A DNA stretch of 64,000 nt from Diplosphaera chodatii (taxonomy: Eukaryota > Chlorophyta > Trebouxiophyceae > Prasiolales > Stichococcaceae), in the NCBI GenBank assembly GCA_032358165.1, contig JAALGY010000030.1:620001-684000 (forward strand). Direction: 5' to 3'. Below are positions 34,090-45,693 of the stretch, piece after piece. The translations under genes were made by a program, and so were the position numbers. Position 1 is the stretch's first letter. Each line of letters starts with the position of its first letter. The notes under the pieces are model-generated. The model saw only the letters and a list, made by a program, of their open reading frames with translations, did not search any database and was not told where the DNA came from.

Positions 34090-37000
34090 TCAGCCTAGCT
34101 GCAGCTGCTGGATCAGGCTGCGCAGGGCGTGGTTGGGCACCACATTGCCTGCCCCAGTCGCCAGCGGCTGCCCACTCGAGGGGTCCACCCCAGGGTTGGC
34201 CGCCAGCCACTCCTCTACAGCCTCCCGCTCAAAGCTGTGGCCCGCGCCGCCGCACAGCACCGGGTCCCGCATGACCCTGCCGCTCAGCGGGCAGCGCCAC
34301 CAGTCTGGCTCTCCCGTTGCAGGGTGGCCAGCTGCTGCCTCAGGCTGCTGCAGCGGCAAACTCTGGTCATCCAGGCCATTAGCTGCGCCTGTGTTTGCCT
34401 GCGCCACTGCGGCCACCTCTGAGCGTGCAGCGTCTGCCGCTGGCATACAGCTGCAGCCGTCATCAGGTGCCGCCGGACTTGGGTCGGAGGGCAGTGCAGC
34501 AGGCTGAGCTGTGGCGTCATCGACCGCCGCGTCGCAGCGGGCAGCAGCTGCCCTCTTCTGGGCCGCCTTCCTGCGGGCGCGCTTGGCGGCCGCCTTGCTG
34601 CGATGGCCTGGGGATGCAGCGGCCTGCTCCTCTGCCTGTGTGCAACAGGGGATGATCCGCCTGTCGTTCAGCAACACCTCTGCTGCAGCTCATGCAGCCA
34701 ATGAGCACTGCTGCTGGTATAGCCCAACATGCCTGCCTGCTGTCACCACATAGTCACAAGAGACTCTGCATCTACCTTTGACTGCAGTGTGCAGCGGGGT
34801 CTGCTATCACGAGCACTGCTGCATAACGCACCAGCAGCTCCTGCATGGCACGCTCTGCTGCGGCAACAGCGTCGGCATCGGCGTCTGCAGCCACCGACGG
34901 CTGGCTGGCTGCTGTCTTGCGGCGGGGCTCGCGGCTGTTTGCCAGCACAGCCGCCACCTCCTGCAGCGCCGCCTCGCGCAGCCCAGCACACCACACAGCC
35001 ATTGGATGCGCCGGATCTGGCGCCGGAGGCTGCAGGTTCCTGGAACCCAGGCCAGAAAGGGACCGATGCTTGGAGCACTGCCGCCGGCATGTGCATGTAG
35101 CGACTGCACCCTGCTGCAGTGTGGTCCTGGAAAGTACTGAGTGCACATGTCGCCCAGGACACAGCGCAGCCCTGTCAACTGCCAGGTGGTCACCTGACAC
35201 GCTGCACCGCAGCCTCCCAGCTGCCGTCCCGCAGCACAGCCGCGCCCGCCGCTGCGTCTGCAGCCAGCACCGCTGCCAGGATGCGGCAAGTAGCCCGGAT
35301 GAGCCGCAGGGCTGTCGCCCATGAACCAGCATCGGTCGCCATCGTCACGCACGGCAATGCCTGCGGTGACAAACTCGGCAACCTTGACATTGGTGTTCTC
35401 CTGCAACTTGTTCCGCAGCGCATGCACCCTGCCGGGTGCCGGAGATCACTGCTCTGCACCAGGTCCCATACGTATGACTGCTGGTGCCCAGCTGGTGCTC
35501 CTACAATCTGCCAATGTGTTACAGGTGTAGCTCACAGGTGGACCCAGGAGGCTGCAGCAGAAGCACATGAGTGAGCGCACCTCCAGCAAGGGGCCAACCA
35601 GGCCTTGTTCAGCCAGGGTGCGTGCTGTGGGCGGCGTCAGGAGCGGCGCCAGGCGGCCGCGGGCGACGCCGTCCAAGATCTGGGCTGCACTACGTGCTGC
35701 TATGTATGGCTTCCAGCTGTCGGGCTCCCCAGACCCACGCGCCGCAGCGGGCAGCGCCGCCTGCGCTGCCGCCTCTGCCCGGGCAAGCCGCAGGGCGCCA
35801 AGGCCTCCGGATACAAGCGCTGCGATGGCGTTGCCTGTCCAGGGCCGCCCCGCAGCATCCGCTACCTGAGGAAACTGCAGATGACAGGGTGGCACACAGT
35901 TGTTTGGTACCTGCAAACTGCTCAGCAGCACATACACAGCGCTAGCTGCTACATGCCATTCGTAGTATAGGGACGTTGCCAGTGGTTTGCCAAGGTAACA
36001 TAGCCAGCAAGACACTCCTACTTCAGCACCATGTGCAGGGCATGTAGATACAGAACGCCACCCACCTCCAGCGCTTCGAGCAACACATGTGTGGCGTGGA
36101 ACAGCCCTGGAGCCAGGCAGCTGCTGGCATCTTGCCGTGTCAACTCCTTGCACCAGTGTCGCACGTTCTTGCATGGCGTCACCTGCACACGTGCTCGGCA
36201 CACACGCTGTAGGGGTGCGTGCTGGCAACGCATGTACCGCACAGTTGGAGTACAGGTGCAAGCTGATCTCTAATGCTGCCAGATCAGTAGCTACCTGCTG
36301 CAATGTTGCAGCCAGGGCCTCCACCGCCCCCCAAATCAAGACGACGTCGGTGTTGGTCGGGTTGGAATCGCCAGCATAGCCATCAAGCATGCACTGCACC
36401 ATGCCAAGCAACCATGTGCATGCACCCAAGAGATGTGTGTGGCGTCATCACACCTGCTGTCAGTGCCAACTGCCAGTGTAAAAGCACAGCCATATGCTAC
36501 CACGACTCACACTCACGGCCTTGGCCAATCCGTCAGCATTGAGGTCTGCCAGCAGCGCAACCTGCGTGCAGCACAGCAATGCCACCCATCACCCACATCC
36601 GTGCAGGCCTGCCGTCATGCATGGCTGTTGGAAGAGCAGGTTCAGGATTTGCAATGTGTCGTCAACACGTCAAGACACCTTTGCAGGTATATATGTGGCA
36701 ACATGTACTGGCGCTGGCTCGCAGCACAGCAAGGCAGGCCTGACACGGCTGCGATTTGGCGCTGCCATACTGGAGTAGAGCGGTGGAGCCACTCACTTGA
36801 TTGGCACTCGAGCGCAGGTGCTGGAAGCCAGGCAACTTGTCTGCTAGCTTGCCAGATGGCACATCCTGCGGAACGCCGAGCCAGGTGCTGGTCAGCTGCT
36901 GTATGCGTGCAAGCTGCGCGACCAGCGCTGAGGCATCCTTCGTGGTGGGGTTGCCTGCAAAGGCAGTCGGGTATGTAAGGCCGTCCTCCCCATGATCCTC

Positions 37001-39238
37001 ATGCTGTCAAGCTGCAGTCAAGCAAGGCCACCTGCAGCAAAGACGGTGTCAAGTGTGCAATGCAGGTGGGATGCCGCCCAAGTCTGCACAGCAAGGGCAC
37101 ATGCGGGAATGCACCGCGCAGGGTGAGCGGCTGCGCGAGGCGCGACAGGTACAGCAGCAGCCCGAGGTGCTGCGGGGCTTTGAGGTAGCGGGCAGCGGTG
37201 GTCAGAGCCCTGGTGACGGCAGCCTGCAGCCCCGGCAGCGCTGCAGCAGTGTGGGCTGCTATGTCTGCACACAGCCAGACAACAGGCGTTAGTTCTTCAG
37301 CGAGCTGCTGTCTGTTCCAACGTGATACTAGAGTTCGGTGTGCAACCACTCGACCATGCATGGAATACTGATTCTCTACCATGAGCCAGTATTGGTGCGG
37401 CTCTGACTTGCAGAGCACACAGGCTGATATCTTAAAGGCTGATTATGTCGTGGAGGTACATACTGCTGCAGGTGAAAATGGCACCCCACCCATGCATGTC
37501 AGCACAGCCCCTGTCGTGAGCTTCAGGTACCCCACGCAAGCAGCAGCTGTGAGTGTGAAGTCCTTGGGCCACAGCCCAGCCGCAGCCGCGCCCCCCTCCA
37601 GCCGCAAGCAGGTGACAAGCTGCACAGTCGTACATCATACTACTTGTATCTGTGAACATTGATGTGCCTGATGTCAATAACAGCATGTATATGTGCGAGC
37701 CAGCAGCGTTTGTATGACGCCCCTTCACAGGCCATGCACAAACACATATTGCAAAGGCTTGTTAGGGCAGCACATCATACGACCCAGTCTTTGCAGAGCA
37801 GTTGGTTGGCAGCACCTCCACGACCAGCTGCCCCAGGGTGTCCAGCAGCTGCCGTTTGTCAACCACGCTGCACATTTGGTGCCGCTGCATGCAGTTCAAC
37901 AGGCTGTCGACAGCCCGCAGCAGCAGGCGGCCGTTCTGACGCAGGTCGGAAGCTGCATCAAGCAGCTGACTAGGCCGCTGCCTTCTGCCGTTCATCCGGT
38001 GCTGCTGTCGCTGCGCTGCACTGCTGACACTTGCCGACCAGTCTGTGAGCCCGTCCAAAGTTGCGTGCAGCAGTTTGTTGCACTGGGATGCCATGTCCTG
38101 CAGCAACACAAACATGCAAACCTGACAAAATATTCCAGTGCCGACTGCAAGGGGACATCTTCCGGTCTTCTCGTACATGCAACGGGCTTGCAGGGATGTA
38201 ACATGGGCCGCTGCACGATGCAGCCAAGCGCGTCCCTTGCCAGCCATATCCAGGCATCCATGCACCACAGTCACCTGCCAGAAGGCTTTGGGCTTCGGCG
38301 CCAGCCGCCTTATGACCTTCTGGTCCACCACCACATTGGCCTCGTGGTTTATCTGGAAAACGGTGGCGAGGTGGCCGGCGGTGGTGGCACGCTCCCATAC
38401 GCCAGAGGCTCCGCTGCCCACCTCTGCAGCCGCAGCGCGCAGGATCGCCGGAGCCATGGTTGCAAAGGCGGGCTCCACGAGGCGGTACATGGCCTCCGCG
38501 GAACCGGACTGTGGCACATCACACCCCAGCATGAGGCCGTGGCACAGACACATGGCCGCAGCTGGGTCCGCCGCTGCCAGCGTGGCCGCCCCGCCGGCAG
38601 CTTCCAGTGCTGCCACTACAAAGGGCGTGCCCCGCGCCAGGCACACCGCCTCGGGCCACGGCAGCAGGCGGGGCGCGGCCCGGCAGCCCAGCCGCTCGGC
38701 CAGCTGGATCAGGCCCGCCGTCGCCGCCTCCTCACTGCCGTAAGCCCGCCAGTGTGGCTCAAAGCACACTTCGAGGTGACTGAAGCGGTCTGCAAGGGCA
38801 ACGTAAGCGCCAGTGGGTGATGAGTGTGATGCCTCGGTTCCTTGAGAGCACCTGGAGGCAGTTCACTTGCCAGGTCCTGCACAGGTATGCTGAAGTTGTC
38901 AGCTGGCCTGGCGAAGTAGCAATGGCAGGGAGTGGCACCTTGCAGCTCAGCCGCAAGGGCTTCCGCAATTCTTGAGGATGAGACGCACACTGCACACCAT
39001 GCTGTGTCGCTGGCTTCATGGCACCCAACGACATCGAGGAGTCCTCCTGCGGCTCAGTGCAGGTCCTGCTTGTGACCAAAGGGAGAGGCAGGGTACGGCA
39101 GCTGCAGCAGCGCAAAAGGGCTTTTTCACCCTGATCTGCATCACTTGTCTGTGCCTTGAACCCACCATGGCTGGTCATGTACTCCTTCTCTTGGCTCCAA
39201 TCCGTTCTGTCGAGGCCCCAAACAAGCAGAGTGGCCAT
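34090..39238 (-). CDS. Multi-exon U-box protein with ARM-like body (U1)
   Basis: Probable E3 ubiquitin ligase, about 14 exons. Recognised exon anchors, 5' to 3': 39238 (MATLLVWGLDRTDWSQEKEY), about 39020-38855 (DTAWCAV...), 38795-38285 (FEPHWRAYG...AVCLARG...LAAADPAAAMCLCHGLM), 38098-37806 (KRQLLDTLGQLV), 37630-37480, 37262-37045, 36950-36800, 36360-36230, 36170-36030 (SSCLAPGLFHATHVL), 35865-35580 (GRPWTGNAIAALVSGG), 35390-35190, 35040-34825 and 34640-34090. The last exon has a basic linker (KAAAKRARRKAAQKRA, a likely nuclear signal) and a complete U-box: WWRCPLSGRVMRDPVL, CGGAGHSFEREAVEEWL, ending IQQLQLG. The N-terminus looks RRM-like, the body like degenerate armadillo repeats. Start shared with the paralogues. 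Exon edges are approximate. Confidence 0.82.
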
Positions 39239-39960
39239 GGCGCCTTACTTAACACTACTGCGGCTTGCTGTGTGTGTCTTGCTGGCTAAGGCATGTTGTG
39301 ACAACGCGTGTATGTGATGCAGGGGCCGCTGGGTGCCCTTGTGTCTGCCAGAACCTCAAGCTGATGACGATGAAGCACGTTTTCAGCATGGTATCCAGCT
39401 GTGCAGCAGTTTGTGCATGCATGCTATCATTCGAGGGCCTGGGAGGGTGTACAACATGCTGGGTACGATCCGGCATGAAGGGTTTCTGGCGGCTGCAGGA
39501 AGCTGCACGCAAGTCGGCTTGCTTCGCAGGCCGCACATGAGAGTGATGCCACCTGTGAACGGCGGAATTCCACATGCTCATGTTTGTCTAGTAGCTGCTG
39601 CTCACCAGTAAACGCAGTGGTTCTCCGGCTGGCGGGTTTACTGGCGGCCTGCAGTTCACCTTGCGTGTCGCTGTACCAGGGTCCGAGCTTGTTAGGCATC
39701 GATGCCGCCCGAAGTGTACTTCTCATATCAGCGTGCAGATTGCATCACTGTGGACGCGACTTGCTGGCGCGTGGTTGCCAGGGTGATTTGAATTGACTTG
39801 TGTCTGCTGCTGCGCTTACTGCCCTCGGCGGGTAGTTCCCAGCAAACCAAAGTTTCCAAGGTGACGAGCTCCATACATCTTGAGCACATGCACCCTGCTG
39901 GCACATGCATTTTCACCACAACCTCGCTGCTAGCCAACAGTGCGCATGCAGCTTTGAGCC
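39239..39960. promoter_or_regulatory. Divergent upstream region of U1 and U2
   Basis: A 722-bp interval between the start codons of two head-to-head paralogues. It must hold both promoters. No coding exon or defined element recognised. Confidence 0.35.
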
Positions 39961-42900
39961 ATGTCCACACTACTCCCAGGCGCCATGGCACATGATCCGT
40001 GTGATCTGTGGGTGTGGGGCCTTGACCCTAAGGATGCCGGGACCAGAGAGAAGGACGCCATGCTCAAACATGGTGACAGAAGCATCTGTGGCGGCACCCG
40101 AAGGCAGCCTGCAAGAGCACTGCTCTTTACGTTGCCGCATGCTGTGTAAGGTCTGACTGCGGTATGAGCTTGCACCTGGTCCGCAGGGTGCATAGGCTCA
40201 ATCGAGTTCCAGGTAGAAGGAGATGTGGCATGGTGCGCGGCATGCTTTCCATCCTGGGTTGCCGCTTGCAACTGCGCAACCACCTTTGAGTGTGCGTCTC
40301 CCTAAAACGAACACATTTGACAGCATGTTCATCAGAAGGCAACTTGTAGACTGTTCGTGTCGTCCCAACTCTGCTCTGCACACTTCCTAGCATGTCGGCA
40401 ATGTTGGATGTTGACTGCACAGGGAACTTCGGCCGCCTGCCGCTGTCGAAGGGCATTAGCCCACATTGGCAGAACCTTGGCAAGAACCAAGCCACTGCGA
40501 TGACAGAGCTCGTCAAGGTTGCCGAGTGGCTGGGCTGCCGGGACGGGACGCGCCTGCTTAAGCGCCCAATGGGACAGAGGCTGGCGCGTTCTGCGTCTGC
40601 CATACTGGCCGCCATTGAGGAGGCAGGCGGAGTGCAGGCGCTCGCAGCGACGGACCCAGATGCAGCCGCCTTCCTGGGCCACGGCCTCATGCAGGCCATC
40701 GGCGACCCGCGCCGCCGCTGGCTGCCCAGCGGCATGCGCCGCCGTGTAGAGGACGCCTTCGCGGTGCTGGGGCCGAAAAACCTGCGGGCGGCAGCCGCTG
40801 AGCTGCGTGAGGGCGCGCCCGGGGCCGTCTCCCGCGCCTGCAGCACCATCCGGCTGACCCAGGCATTCCTGCGGGCCCATGAGGAGGCCAAGGGGGCGAA
40901 CCAAGCGCACTCACGACGTGTGACACCCACCACGGCAATGTCCGACCACTGCCAGGTGGGTTGGCAGCTTTCCGGCATGGCATGTGCTCTGACTTTATGT
41001 TTGTATGGTGGAGATGCATCTGTGGTATCCCACACCTTCTTGAGCTGGCACAGGCCTGCAGGTGAACAGCTGTTTGCCTGCTGATCGTCAGAAGGCTGCC
41101 CAGCTGGGTCTGACCCCACCACTCCTTCTGGCCGCAGGAGCACGCCCCGGACTGCCTCGAGCTGCTGCTTGCAATCTCAGACGCGTTTGAGGCCTGGTCA
41201 GCAGAAGTGCGCAAGATGGTACAGGAGCTGGAAGGCCTCACGCACCGGCAGCTGTTGCCCCCTATCATCACAGGCTCCGAGCGGCATGAACTCAGCATCT
41301 GGATGCCAACAGCAGCGGCGAGCCTTTTGCGGCTGATGCGGGGGTCTGATGTGCAGCTGATATGCTTTGCGACCGACAATCAGTGGCTGCTGGACACCCT
41401 GGGCCAGCTCGTTCACAGGGTGCATTCAACTTCTGCACATCTCACCTGCAAATGTCGGCGGTGCAGCCCCTGTCCCCGGCTTGCGTGCTGCAAGCTACAT
41501 GCCTCTCTGACTGCACACAACATATACACAGGCTGTGGTAGCAGGTGGCTGTGTGCATAACGAAGCGGGGCTCCTGCGCTGCACCTGTCCCGAAGGTGTT
41601 TACATATACGGACTTGAATGCTGATGAGACCAGATGTTGTTCCGCAGGTCATTGACTTCATGCAGCTGGAGCAGCGCATGGGTTTGGCTGGGCTGTGGTC
41701 TATGGACCACAGTCTGCCGGCTGCCGCCTGCTGCATCGGGCAGCTGCTCCGCACCGTCTTAATGGTGCTGACACTGATGGGTGGGTGGCATGGCTGTGTC
41801 AACACCCGGCAAGCCCTTGTACACCGCATATCCATGTATGCTGGGGGCCAGCTTGCAGGCAGGTTGCTCTCAGCCTGGGCAATGCAGCCAGCTGCAGCCA
41901 GCGGATGCTGCACTCAATGGTACTTGCCATTGCGCGTGGTCACAGCCTGATGTGACCACCATGGCGCCTCATGAAACAGCAGCTGCAGGGGTGCGAGGCG
42001 TGCTGCGTGGCAACGCGCAGGCCAGGGGAGCCGCAACGTGGCGGGGTTGCCAGGGGTGCCGGCCTTGCACGCCGCCGCCACGAAGGCTGTGGACATCGCT
42101 GTCAAGCACTTGACGGCGCCCCGCCACGCCGGCCTGCTGTACAACCTGTCATTGCTCAACCACCTCACTTTGATGGGTGCGCAAATCTGTCAGCCTGGTG
42201 CACCATGAATACTGTGCAAAGTGACCATCTTATGAACGTGGCTCTGTCTGCCTGTTGAACGTGGCATGCTGCTGACCATAAATGCAGCACCCGCATTCAA
42301 GCAGCATGCAACGCAATGATGCGCTCATTGGCTGCCCTGCCCTGTGCTCGCAGGTGGGCCCCCCTTCAAGGTTGTTTGCACGCTCATGGCCCAGGTGGTC
42401 CAGATGCGGCGGGTCATCAACACCTGGCCCGGCAGCCCTTCGCAGGAGCTGTCGCCATCCGACAGCGTGGCAGAGGAGCTGCTGACTGATGTGGAGCGGG
42501 CTCCAGCTTGCGACCAGGTGTGCTGCATGCTGCAGTACCCTGCACCAGGCAGGATGCCTGCGACAACCCTGGCGGAATATTTGCGCCGGTATGCTTGGCC
42601 ATGCTGCAGGCCTCACGAACTTGCTGACTGTGTCAAGCAGCTGTGTCATGACAGCAGCTGTGAGACCTTCAAAAGGGTATGTGCGTGTCACAAGCAGACA
42701 GCAGCACAGCTGCTCGTGATATGTGTCACCCGCTGTGCACTGCGCAGGTGGCTTTGCTGTTGGATGCCAATGCACATCAGCTGGGCGCGATGATCACAGT
42801 GAGTGGCGTCGCATGTTGGCGATTTTGCACCTCGATTGTTGGTGCAGCTGCTCATCATGGGGTGCTGAAAGCTTCAGCGCAGACGAGCGAACAGCATTGC

Positions 42901-45010
42901 CGACTGTTGCAGGCCACGTTCAACGATGCTGAAGCCGATGGCGGCGTGACTGACACCAGCTCCATCTTCTATACGGGCGCGGCCGATGCCCTGGCAACTG
43001 CTCTGCAGGCTCGTTGTAAACCCCCGCACCTGCACACGTCACAACCAGACCTGTGAAACCCTTGGCGCTCATGCATGTGTGCATGCATCACAGCATCAGT
43101 GTTGCTTCTGGACGTCACGAGATCTGATCAGGCAAACAGCTGTTACGATCACAGACAGCAGCATCGGCGTGAGGCAGGCGGTTGTAATGCACAGGCGGCG
43201 CCAAGCAGGAATGTGCGCGGCGCCGATGGCCTGTCGCCAAGAGACACCCGCAGCTGCCTGGCGCCGGGGCTGCTGGACGCCCCATGCGCTATGTTGAAGG
43301 CCATTCAGGTGCAACCTGGCCCCTAAACCCTGCGAACAACCTTCATCCTCTCACAGCCTGATGCCTTGCTTTCTGGGCAACGCTCCTGTTGGTTTGCTCC
43401 ATGGATTGGGCAGGTGTGCAGTTGTTTCGTTAGGCAGGTGTGCAGCTGATCGGGTAGGGGTGCAGATCTATGGCATAGCAGCGTGCGACGTCACGCGCGT
43501 GTGACGTTCAGGCATTGCTCGACCCCATGTTCGTCTGCATCAGGTTGCAAAGGTCGCGGCAGCTGCGGGCAAGCCGTGGGCAGGCGACGCCGTTGCAGCG
43601 CTGGTGCGGGCCAGCCTCGGCAGCGTCCGGCTGGCGCACGCGGAGGCTGCTGCGCAGCAGGCCTGGTCCGCCCCGGCGCCCGGTGCCAGACGCCCCGAGT
43701 TCCGGAAGCCGCACAAGACGCTGGCCGAGGCTGCCGACATCCTGCAGGGTGCCGCTGAAGCGATGACTGCACCAGTGACGCGCGCCCTTGCCAACGGAGG
43801 GTTTGTCGGCCCCCTGCTGCAGGTGCACGCTGACCTTACGCCTTCTAGACAGCGGCTGCTTCCGTGAGACTGGTGTCGTTGCCTTCAGACTCAAGTATTG
43901 CTGTGTGTGCCGCCTGCGCATGATGTCATGGGCCGTCGCCATATAGCTGGCAGAGGTTGCAGTGTGTCACAGTCGTTTGCTGACGCTGGTCCGTCAAAGC
44001 ATATCCGTGGTATAACGACACTAGCAGACCGTGCACTCTGCACTACTGCAGGGGCTGCCATGGCGTGCAGCTTCATCAAACAAGGCTGACAGCCTGGCCT
44101 CTTGGCAGCCTATGGAGATTTGGGTCGCGGCCACCTGCAAGATCCTGGCAGGAGTCCTAGCCGCTGATGCGCCGGCTTGCACGGGCGTGCTGCAGGATGG
44201 TAGCTGGGATGTGGCGGTGCAGCGTGTCAGGTGGCGAACAGCTGTCCCGCCGACATTCTGCACAAAGCTTGCACGCTGAACCCTGCAGCTGGTTGCAGGG
44301 GGTAGCATATTATTTCTGAGCGCCTGCAAAGGATTGACCTGTGAGTCGTTGGAACAGGGATCTGCATCCGCCGCCAGGTGTGGCTACAGGGTGGCGCAAG
44401 CGGCGGGAGGCGGCTGTTCACATGGTGACGGCTGTGCTGGAGGGCAGCAGTGGAGGCAGCAACAGGACAACGACTGCCAGCTCAGCGGCTGCGGACGCTG
44501 CTGCCTCAGCCAGGGCAGATCGTGCCATGCAGGAGCTGTTGGTAAGCTGTGCTGAGGCGTACGTGTCACATGTGAGCAATGCATTTGAGTGGTGCATGGA
44601 CAGTATGTAAATCATGCTGCGGATGCATAGGTTGACAAGCACACAGATCTCGACTCTGGCAGCAATGCCCAGCTGCCGCATGTGCCACAATGACACATGG
44701 GCCATGCATGGTCAAATCCACTTTCTACTGCATGCAGGCAGAAGAGCAGCCTTCACACGCACCAAAGCAGCGCAGCAAGGCAGCCACCAAGCGCGCCCGC
44801 AAGAAGGCAGCCAAGCAGCAGGCGGATGTGGCAGCAGCTGCTGTGCAGCAACCTGGTGACGCGGGTCAGCCGGACGGCACGATGTCAGATGATACGCGGA
44901 AGGCCACAGCATGCGGCACATGCCACGGCTCAGGCTCAGTGAGCCTGGAGCAGCTGGTCGCAGACATCGAGCACCCTGCAGCGGAGGCAGGCATGCGGCG
45001 TTGCCGCTGA
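39961..45010 (+). CDS. U-box array paralogue truncated before the U-box (U2)
   Basis: Same architecture as U1 on the opposite strand. Anchors: 39961/39985 start (DLWVWGLDPKDAGTREKDAM); 40190-40300 (DVAWCAACFPSWVAA); 40425-40956 (HWQNLGKNQATAMTEL, AGGVQALAATDPDAAAFLGH); 41130-41420; 41650-41760; 42060-42177 (KHLTAPRHAGLLYNLSLL); 42356-42518; 42749-42800; 42912-43007; 43207-43311 (SCLAPGLLDAP); 43543-43822 (GKPWAGDAVAALVRASLG); 44080-44230; 44385-44540; 44737-45010. The last exon keeps the basic linker (KAATKRARKKAAKQQ), a single CGTCHGSG zinc-knuckle-like motif and DIEHPAAEAGMRRC, then stops. One base is missing where CPLSG should follow, so the protein ends at the first residues of the U-box. 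Confidence 0.75.
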
Positions 45011-45210
45011 GCGGCAGAGTCCTGCGGGACACAGTGCTGAGGTTGCAGCGTCATTCGGACGGCCCTGGTGAACTGGCTCGCAGCCAACCCCAGAGTCGAA
45101 GAGGGCCAGTGATCCGGGAAAGAGGAGGCGGCAATGCGCTGGACAGTCATGCGCTGCCACAATGCGCTTCGGCGGCTGTGCCTGTGCTGCGTGGACGAGG
45201 ATTAGTCGTG
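45005..45210 (+). pseudogene. Out-of-frame U-box remnant of U2
   Basis: Beyond the U2 stop the U-box can still be read in pieces in shifted frames: LPLSGRVLRDTVL, then in another frame ALVNWLAANPRVEEGQ, matching VEEWLAANPGVDPSSGQ of U1. At least two frame changes separate them, so the domain cannot be made in one piece. Confidence 0.7.
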
Positions 45211-45501
45211 GCCGTTGTTCGGTTCTCACGTGTGGCAGAAGGAGCCTAACTGCTTGAGTTTAGTGAGGCTCTCGTGTTGGTAATGCCATGCCAGTCGTGC
45301 AATCCGTACAAGAAGACAAGCATCAGCATGTCGAACGACAGATCTGCACACCTAAACCGTCCAGCTTGCTGAGGCTGTCCGCAAGCATGACTGTCCTATG
45401 TCGGCCAGTCAGCACACAGAAGCAAAGTAATAGTAGTGTAATGGCTCTGCAGCTGCGCCAACAGCGAGGGTGTGTCCTGCACAAAATTTCTCAGCCAGGC
45501 T

Positions 45502-45693
45502 TCAGCCCGGCTGCAGCTGCTGGATCGTGTTGCGCAGGGCGTGGTGGGGCGGCATGACCCTCCCTCTTGCGGTAGTGGCGGGTGTGTGGTAGGCTCGACT
45601 CCAGGGTGGGCCGCCAGCCACTCCTCCGGGCAGCCCGCCTGGAGCTGTGGCTTCAGTCGCCACTCTGAACTGAGTCCCACATGGCATTGCCAC
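45502..45693 (-). pseudogene. Out-of-frame U-box remnant of U3
   Basis: Downstream of the U3 stop, pieces of a U-box are found in changing frames: LLSGNAMWDSVQSG, then PEEWLAAHPGVEP, then VMPPHHALRNTIQQLQPG at the end, which matches the normal C-terminus. The domain is not translatable as one unit. Confidence 0.7.
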
